Source: DATEKX01 sp963726785 (GTDB lineage Bacteria; Acidobacteriota; Blastocatellia; UBA7656). From it: a stretch of DNA of 64,000 nt. A program made the translations under genes and the position numbers. Below, piece after piece: positions 54,011-63,000 of the stretch. The notes below the pieces were generated by a model. That model had not been told where the DNA came from and ran no database searches. It saw only the letters and a list, made by a program, of their open reading frames with translations. Position 1 is the stretch's first letter. Every line of letters starts with the position of its first letter. The DNA lies in assembly GCA_963726785.1 (NCBI GenBank), contig CAVSDJ010000009.1, forward strand, positions 930,001-994,000, read 5' to 3'.

Positions 54011-57000
54011 GTTGCGAGCAACGGCAGCCTGGCGACGATAAGCGACATGAAGAGAGCCTGGCAAGAAAAGGCCGCGCCGGAGAAGGTAGTACACCCGGAG
54101 CAAGTTTGGAGTATTGCGAGCAAACTGCCTTATCAAATAAATATCACCTGGTCGGACACGGGCGGAGACTATTGCCACGATGTGATCTTCAGGAAGCGCA
54201 ACGCGGGCAGGCGGTCCAAAGCTGAGATACCGGCGTTGCCGCAGAAGAGCGTGGAACCGAGACCCTGGAATGAGTACGCGAATAGTCCTCTCAGCGGAGT
54301 GCGGGAAGATTTGTTGGTGGATAGGTTGAGACTCTTTCTGGAAGAGAGATTACCGAAATATATGATTCCCTCCGCCTTTGAATTTCTTGACGCTATACCG
54401 CTCACCGCCAACGGAAAGGTAGACCGCAAGGCGCTGCCTGCTCCAGTAGCTGTAGAGATGACAGACAAGAGCGAAGAGGGGCGGACGGCAATCGAGGAGA
54501 TCATTGCAGGCATCTGGAGTCAGGTATTAAGGCTGGAACAAGTAGGCATCCATCAGAACTTCTTCGAGCTAGGCGGGCACTCGCTGCTGGCAACGCAGGT
54601 GGTGTCGCGAATACGAGAAGTGCTGGGCGTGGAAGTGGCGCTGAGGACGTTGTTCGAGGCTCCTACAGTAGCAGGGCTTGCCAAAGCAGTCGAGCGGGAA
54701 CGTAGCGTGGGCAGGCAGATGGAAGCGCCTGCGATAGTGGCAGTCAGCAGGGATCAAGAGCTTGCGTTGTCATACGCGCAGCAGAGGCTATGGTTCATCC
54801 AGCAACTAGAGCCAGAGAGCGCGGCCTACAACATACCGAGTGCGGTGCGGCTGATTGGATCAATCAACCTTGCCCTCCTGCGCCAGAGCTTAGGAGAGAT
54901 AGCGCGCCGCCACGAGGTGTTGCGAACTAGATTCGAATCGCGAGATGGACATCCAGTGCAGGTCATTGATGAGGCAGTTGAGATGGTATTGCCGATCTGT
55001 GACATCAGCCACCTTGAGGCAAGTGATGCGGAGCAACGTGCGAAGGAGATAGCCCGACAGGAAGCCGTTAGGCCGTTCGATCTGGAGAGAGGGCCGGTGT
55101 GGAGAGCCAGGCTCGTGAGAATGAGCAGGGACGAGCACCTGCTGGTAATCAACCAGCATCACGTAGCCAGCGACGGGTGGTCTACAGATGTGATGATAAG
55201 AGAATTCACCTCGCTCTATAAGTCCTACCAAGAAGGGCACAGTTCTCCGCTTTCAGAGCTAGAGGTGCAGTATGCGGACTTCGCCGTGTGGCAGAGGGAG
55301 TGGCTCAGCGGCGAGGTGCTCAATCAACAACTCGATTACTGGAAGCACCAGCTTGCCGCAGTGCCCGTGCTAGAGTTGCCGACAGACCACCCCCGCCCCG
55401 CTCATCGATCTCATCACGGGGCTGAGGTCGGCTTCCTGCTTTCTGCCGAGCTGACCCATCAGCTCAAGGCGCTGAGCCGTCGAGAAGGCGTCACCCTGTT
55501 TATGACCCTGCTCGCCGCTTTCCAGTCGCTGCTCTCTCGCTACTCCGCTCAACACGATGTCGCAATAGGCACGGCCATCGCCGGGCGCAATCACTCGGGC
55601 ATAGAAACGCTGATCGGGTTTTTCGTCAACACGCTTGTGCTGAGAACGGACCTGTCAGCAAACCCCACCGTAGAACGACTGCTGGCCGACGTGAGGCAGA
55701 CTACGCTTGAAGCCTACTCGAACCAGGAGGTGCCGTTCGAGAAGGTGGTCGAGCAGATGCAGCCGGAGCGGAGCCTGAGCCGGGAGCCGATGTTTCAGGT
55801 GATGCTGATCCACCAGCAAGGGGCCAGAGCATCATCAGGAGCAGGTAGTGGAGGTGGACTATCGAATCTGCGAATGAGAAGCGAGGCGGTGTCTACGAGG
55901 ACGGCGAAGTTCGACCTGACGCTATCAGTGGGCGAGCAGGAGGGGGTACTGGGGGGGGCGTTGGAGTACGCGACGGAGTTGTACGAGAAGCCCCGGATGA
56001 GTCGGCTGATCGGGCATCTGAGAAGGCTGCTGGAAGGGATGGTCGGCGACGGGCGGCGGCGGGTCAAGGAACTGCCGTTGCTGAGCGAAGCCGAGGCGCA
56101 ACAGGTCGTCGTCGAGTGGAATGACACGTCGGTCTGGTACTCGGACGCGCAGTCGCTGCCAGCGCTCTTTGACAGCCAGGCCGAGAAGTCCGCCGAGGCC
56201 GTGGCCGTCGTCTTTCAACAACAACAGTTGAGCTACGGAGAGTTGAATCGCCGTGCCAACCAGCTCGCGCATTACCTGGCGAGCAAGGGCGTAGGGCCGG
56301 AGGTGCGGGTCGGCATCTGCTGTGAGCGCAGCATCGAGATGATGGTGGCGCTTCTGGGCATAGCGAAGGCCGGGGGCGCGTATGTGCCGCTGGAGCCATC
56401 CTACCCGCAACAGCGGCTGGCGACGATACTGCGAGAGGGTGAAATCGGGCTGGTAGTGCTGCAAGGGCGACTGCGGGAGGCACTCGGAGAGACTGGGGCT
56501 GAGTTGGTGAAGATCGACGATGAGTGGCCACAGATCAGCAAGTGCGCGAGCGAAAATGCGAAGGCGAGGATTGACGGAGAAAACCTCGCCTATGTCATCT
56601 ACACGTCGGGATCGACGGGCAAGCCGAAGGGTGCGATGAACACGCAGGCAGGGATCATCAACCGGCTGCTGTGGATGCAGGAGGAGTATGGGCTAGAAGG
56701 CGATGATGCGGTGCTGCAGAAGACGCCGTATAGCTTCGACGTGTCGGTGTGGGAGTTGTTCTGGCCGTTGATAGTGGGAGCGAAGCTGGTGATGGCGGAG
56801 CCGGAAGGGCACAAGGACAGGGGATATCTGGCGCGGGTGATAGAGGAGGAAGGGATCACGACGTTGCACTTCGTGCCGGCGATGCTGGAGGTGTTTCTGG
56901 AGATGGAGGAGGGGAGTGTAGAGAGGCTGGTGAGTGTGAGGCGAGTGATCTGCAGCGGAGAGGCGCTGAGCGGGGAGCTGGAGAGGAAGTATTACAGCCG

Positions 57001-60000
57001 GATGGAAGCAGGGCTACATAACTTATACGGGCCGACGGAAGCGGCGGTGGACGTGACGGCGTGGGCGTGCAAAAGGAGCAACGAGAGAGGGAAGGTACCG
57101 ATAGGGCGACCGATAGCAAACCTGCGGATGTACATAATGGAGGAAGAGGAAGAGGTAGCAGCAGTTGGAGTAGGAGGAGAGTTGCGAATCGGAGGAGTAG
57201 GCGTAGGGCGAGGGTATTTGAACGGAGCGGATTTGACGGCGGAGCGGTTCGTGCCGAATGCGATAGGTGAGGGTGAAGGGAGCAGGGTGTACCGAACGGG
57301 GGATGTGTGTCGGTATGGGGAGGAAGGGGAGATTGAGTACGTAGGGCGAGCAGATCAGCAGGTGAAGGTGAGAGGGCAGAGGATAGAGCTTGGAGAGGTG
57401 GAAGCGGTGATAATGGGGAAGGAGGGGATAAGGCAGTGTGCAGTGGAGGTGAGAGAGGAAGAAGGAGGGAAGAAGGGGTTGGTGGCATATGTGGTGGTGG
57501 CAGCAGAGGGTGAGGTGTCGAGCGAAGAGTTGAGGAGCCACATACGAGAGAAGCTGCCGGAGTACATGGTGCCGAGCTGGATAGTAGAGCTATCGGAGAT
57601 GCCGCTGACGCCTAACGGAAAGGTGGATCGCAAGGCGCTGCCTGCGCCAACAATAGGAGCCGACAGCGTAGAAAGCCGGGAGCCGGGCACACCAGTCGAA
57701 GAGATCGTAGCAGGGATATTCGAAGAGGTATTGAGGCGAGAGGAAGTCGGAGTGGAGGAAAACTTCTTCGAGATGGGAGGGCACTCGCTGCTGGCGACGC
57801 AGGTGGTGTCGCGGGTGAGAGAAGCGTTGCAGGTGGAGTTGCCATTGCGGGCAGTATTTGAGAGTCCGACGGTAGAAGGGCTGGCAGAGAGAGTAGAGAG
57901 GGAGCGAAGAGAAGACAGGCAGATGGAAGCGCCAGCGATAGAGGCAGTGAGCAGAGAGCGAGAGATGCCCTTGTCATACGCGCAGCAGAGGCTGTGGTTC
58001 ATACAACAGCTAGAGCCAGAGAGCGCGGCCTACAACATCCCGCTGTCGGTGAGGCTGGAAGGCAATGTGAATATGTCGGCTCTGAGGCAGAGCCTCGAAG
58101 AGATAGCGCGACGTCACGAGGTGCTGCGAACGAGGTTCGAGACGAGAGAAGGGCGGCCCGTGCAGGTCATTGACGAATCGAGCGAAATTGATCTGGCCAT
58201 CTGTGACATCAGCCACCTTGAGCCAAGCCATACAGAGCATCGCGCGAAAGAGATAGCCGGGCAGATGGGGCAGCGCCCGTTCGACCTGCGGCGAGGGCCG
58301 GTGTGGAGAGCGGCGCTGGTGCGAGTGAGCCCACAAGATCACCTGCTGCTAGTGAACATGCATCACGTGGTAAGCGATGGGTGGTCGCTGGAAGTGATGG
58401 TCGGCGAGTTCACCGCGCTCTATGAGAGCTATCGTGAAGGGAAGCAGTCTCGGCTAGCGGAGCTAGAAGTGCAGTACGCGGACTTCGCTGTGTGGCAGAG
58501 GGAGTGGCTCAGCGGTGAAGTGCTGCAACAGCAGGTAGAGTACTGGAAGGGGCAGCTAGCCGAAGTGCCAGTGTTAGAGATGGCGACAGACCGGCCCCGG
58601 CCAGCGATGACAAGTTACCGAGGAGCGGCAGTAGGATTTAAGGTCACGGCAGAGTTGACTGGTGAGCTAAAGGCGCTGAGTCGGAGAGAAGGGGTGACGC
58701 TGTTTATGACGTTGGTTGCCGCCTTCCAGACTACGCTTGGCCGCCACGCAGGCCAGCAGGACGTGGTCTTGGGAACAGACCTTGCCAACCGCAACCGCCT
58801 GCAGACGGAATCTCTGATCGGCTTCTTCGTTAATCAACTGGTATTGCGCACTGATTTATCGAAAGCTTCAAGCTTGAGAGATTTGTTGAAGCAAGTGAGA
58901 GAGACGACGCTTGAGGCATACGCACATCAGGACGTGCCGTTTGAGAAGGTGGTCGAGGAGCTACAGCCAGAGCGAGAGATGAATCGGTCGCCGCTGTTCG
59001 ATGTGAAGCTGGTATTGGGGAATGCGAGGCAGGAGGAGTTGAGGCTTGGAGGAGTGAAGTTGGGCGGGTTCGGCGCTGATTATGGAGTTTCAAAATTTGA
59101 CCTCACACTCTTACTCACAGAGAGCAAAGACAGGGTAGCTGGGACGGCAGAGTACGCAAGTGATATTTATGATGAAGCTAGCGTGAGGAGGCTGTTGGGG
59201 CATCTGCTGCTTGTACTGGAAGCGATGAGCTTCGATGCTCAACAGCGAATCGGAGAGATAAGCTTGCTCACGGCTGCCGAACAGCAGCAGGTACTGGTGG
59301 AGTGGAACGACACAGTTCACGGCTACGGCGAGTCGCAGTCTATACACGAGCTGTTCGAGCGCCAAACGGAGCTTGCGCCCGACACACTGGCTCTTATCTG
59401 CGGTGAAGAACAGCTAAGTTACCGGATGCTCAACGAGCGGGCCAATCGGTTGGCGCACTACCTCGGAGAACTGGGCGTGGGCGCGGAGGTCAGAGTGGCG
59501 CTTTGCCTGGAACGCGGCTCGAAGGTTGTCGTCGCACTGTTGGCGGTACTCAAGGCGGGTGGGGCTTATGTGCCTATGGACCCGAGCTACCCGATTGAGC
59601 GGCTGGCCTATATGTTGGAGGATTCGCAGGCACCAGTCCTGCTGACACAGCACAGTGTCAGCGCGAAGCTGCCAGGTACATGGGTGCAGTGCGTCGAGCT
59701 TGATCGCGAATGGGAAGCCATTAATAGTTACCCTTGCAGTAATCCGGTATTTGACGCTTTGAATGCCAATCCGGCATATCTGATCTATACATCGGGATCA
59801 ACGGGCAAGCCAAAAGGGGTTTTAATTTCCCACCGGAACCTCTGCGACTCAACTCTGGCTCGCCTGAGTTATTACGAAGAGCCGGTGAGAAGATACTTGA
59901 TACTATCTTCGTTCGCCTTTGATAGCTCGGTGGCGGGGATTTTCTGGCCCTTAGTTGAGGGTGGAGCAATTGTTATCCCGACCGAAGGCGCTCAGCGTGA

Positions 60001-63000
60001 TCCCGGTGATTTAGTGAGGATCATTTCAAATTCTGAAGTCAGTCATCTGCTCGCTCTCCCATCATTGTACGAACAGATACTCGAAACAGGGACCGAGGCT
60101 GCTTTAGCCAGTCTCAGTACCGTGATAATCGCGGGCGAAGAGTGTCACAAGGACATACTACTTTTGCATCAAGCTATGGTGCCGCGCTGCCTGCTGGTCA
60201 ATGAGTATGGCCCGACTGAGGCAACCGTCTGGTCAACGGCGTGGACATGGCGGGCAGAAGTGTTGGCCGAGCGAATCCCAATAGGGAGGGCCATCGAGAA
60301 TACCCGCATCTATGTTGTGGACGAGCGACTGGAGCCGGTGCCTGCGGGAGTAAATGGTGAGCTGTACATTGGGGGAGATAAATTGTCGCAGGGGTATCTC
60401 AACCGCATGGAACTGACGGCAGAGCGGTTCGTGCCGGACGGATTGAGCGGAGAATCTGGAGCACGGCTCTACCGCACAGGAGACCTGGTGAGGTGGCGTG
60501 GCGATGGCGAACTGGACTTCCTTGGAAGAGTTGACCACCAGGTGAAACTCAGAGGCTATCGCATAGAACTGGGCGAGATCGAATCGATGCTTCTACAGCA
60601 GGGAGCAGTCAAGCAGTGCGCGGTCATACTCAGAGAGGATGAAGCGGGAGACAAGCGGATAGTCGGCTATGTGGTGGGAAGTGGAGAAGGGAAGGCAACG
60701 GGAGCAGAGTTGAGGGAGTACCTGAGAGGGAGACTGCCGGACTACATGGTGCCGAGCTGGATAGTAGAGCTATCGGAGATGCCGCTGACGCCTAACGGAA
60801 AGGTAGACCGCAAGGCGCTGCCTGCGCCAACAATAGGAGCCGACAGTGTAGAAAGCCGGGAGCCGGGCACAGCTCTGGAAGAGATCGTAGCAGGGATATT
60901 CGAAGAGGTGCTGAGGGTAGAGCGGGTAGGCATCCAGGATAACTTCTTCGAACTTGGCGGCCACTCGCTGCTGGCCACGCAGGTGGTGTCGCGAATACGA
61001 GAGGTGCTGAGCGTGGAAGTGGCGCTGAGGGCATTGTTCGAGGCCCCGACCGTAGCAGGGCTTGCAGAGGAGGTGGAGCGAGAAAGGAACGAGGGCAGAA
61101 GGGTGGAAGCGCCAGCGATAGAAGCAGTGAGCAGAGAGCGAGAGCTGCCCTTGTCATACGCGCAGCAGAGACTGTGGTTCATACAGCAACTTGAGCCGGA
61201 GAGCGCGGCTTACAACATCCCGCTGTCGGTGAGACTGCAAGGTGAGATGAATCAGACGGCGCTGAGGCAGAGCCTCGAAGAGATAGCGCGGCGACACGAG
61301 GTGTTGCGAACGAGGTTCGAGACGAGAGAAGGGCGGCCCGTGCAGGTCATTGACGAATCGGGCGAAATTGATCTGGCCATCTGTGACATCAGCCACCTTG
61401 AGCCAAGCCATACAGAGCATCGCGCGAAAGAGATAGCCGGGCAGATGGGGCAGCGCCCGTTCGACCTGCGGCGAGGGCCAGTGTGGAGAGCGGCGCTGGT
61501 GCGAGTGAGCCCACAAGATCACCTGCTGCTAGTGAACATGCATCACGTGGTAAGCGATGGATGGTCGCTGGAAGTGATGGTCGGCGAGTTCACCACGCTC
61601 TATGAGAGCTATGGTGAAGGGAAGCAGTCTCGGCTTGCGGAGCTAGAAGTGCAGTACGCGGACTTCGCTGTGTGGCAAAGAAACTGGCTGACGGGCGAGG
61701 TGCTGCAACAGCAGGTAGAGTACTGGAAGGGGCAGCTAGCCGAAGTGCCAGTGTTAGAGATGGCGACAGACCGGCCCCGGCCAGCGATGACAAGTTACCG
61801 AGGAGCGGCAGTAGGATTTAAGGTCACGGCAGAGTTGACTGGTGAGCTAAAGGCGCTGAGCCGGAGAGAAGGGGTGACGCTGTTTATGACGTTGGTTGCC
61901 GCCTTTGATCTCCTCCTGTCTCGATATAGCGGGCAGGAAGACATTTCGGTGGGCAGCCCCATCGCCAACCGCAACCGCAAAGAGACCGAAGCGCTGATCG
62001 GGTTCTTCACTAACACGGTGGTTTTGAGAGTCAGCGTGCGCGAAGGGATGTTCTTCAATCAACTGGTTAGTGCTGTAAGAGACACTGCCTTAGAGTCCTT
62101 TGCTTATCAAGACCTGCCGTTTGAGAAACTGGTCGAGGAACTGCAGCCGGATCGGAGTTTGAGCCATTCGCCTCTGTTTCAAGTTATGTTTTCGCTCAAC
62201 CAGACCAGACGGCAGACGGGGCCAAACAAGCGACCAGCCGGGAATGTTCAAAAAGAGTCGGGGCTGAGAATGAGCCATTTCAGTCAGGAGTGGATAACCG
62301 CCAAGTTCGATCTCAATCTCGGAATGAGTGAGGCAGATGATCGAATCGTCGGGGATCTGGAATACAGCGCCGAGTTGTTTGACCGGACAACGGCTGAGCG
62401 AATGGTCAGCAACTACCTTAGCCTGCTGCAAAGGATAGCGCGCGCGCCCGAGGAATCAATCAGATCGCTCGCAATCCTGAGCGAGGCTGAACGGCAACAA
62501 CTGGTGATTGAATGGAACGAAACGACGAGCGGAGATGGAGTCTATGGCTGCGTCAGCGAACTCTTCAACCGGCAGGCGGAACGAACTCCGCACAGTATCG
62601 CGGCGGTCTTTGAAGATCAGCAACTCAGCTATCAAGAACTCAACCGGCGGGCTAATCAACTGGGCCATCACCTGCAGAGACTTGGCGCAGGGCCGGAGGT
62701 CACTGTAGGCATCTCGATGGAGCGAAGCCTGGAAATGGCCGTCGGATTATTAGGCATTGTCAAAACCGGGGCAGCCTACCTGCCCCTGGACATCACTTAT
62801 CCGGCAGAGCGGCTGACTTTCATGCTTGAAGATGGCGAGGCCGCGATCTTGCTGACTCAGCAGAGCCTGATAGAGAAGCTTCCCTGTAATCAGGCAAAGG
62901 TCGTCTGCCTGGATGGGGACTGGCGCGCGTTAGAGGCGGAGAGCGCAGACGAAGTGGAAAGCGGCGTAGTCGCTGAGAACCAGGGCTACCTCATCTATAC

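Larger units (their letters stand above)
50265..54700 (+). other. Module 13 (C-A[MT]-T), methylated residue, substrate unassigned
   Basis: C about 50265-51600, A about 51635-53050 and 54340-54440, methyltransferase between them, T serine 54581-54583. The pocket reads D-I-W-E-V-T-A-D-D-K in the context YGPTECSDDVT. The A8/A9 insertion point is that of N-methyltransferases, so an N-methyl amino acid is inferred. Confidence 0.8.
57960..61090 (+). other. Module 15 (C-A-T), substrate unassigned
   Basis: C about 57960-59310, A about 59335-60820, T serine 60965-60967. The pocket reads D-S-A-L-I-A-E-V-W-K (FDSSVAGIF, NEYGPTEATVW), a distinct A-domain type that I cannot assign. Confidence 0.8.

Noticed and set aside
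55948..55959. Run of eight Gs as a further frameshift
   Set aside because: The frame stays intact: the run reads L-G-G-A where copies elsewhere read L-E-G-A, so it is a substitution.
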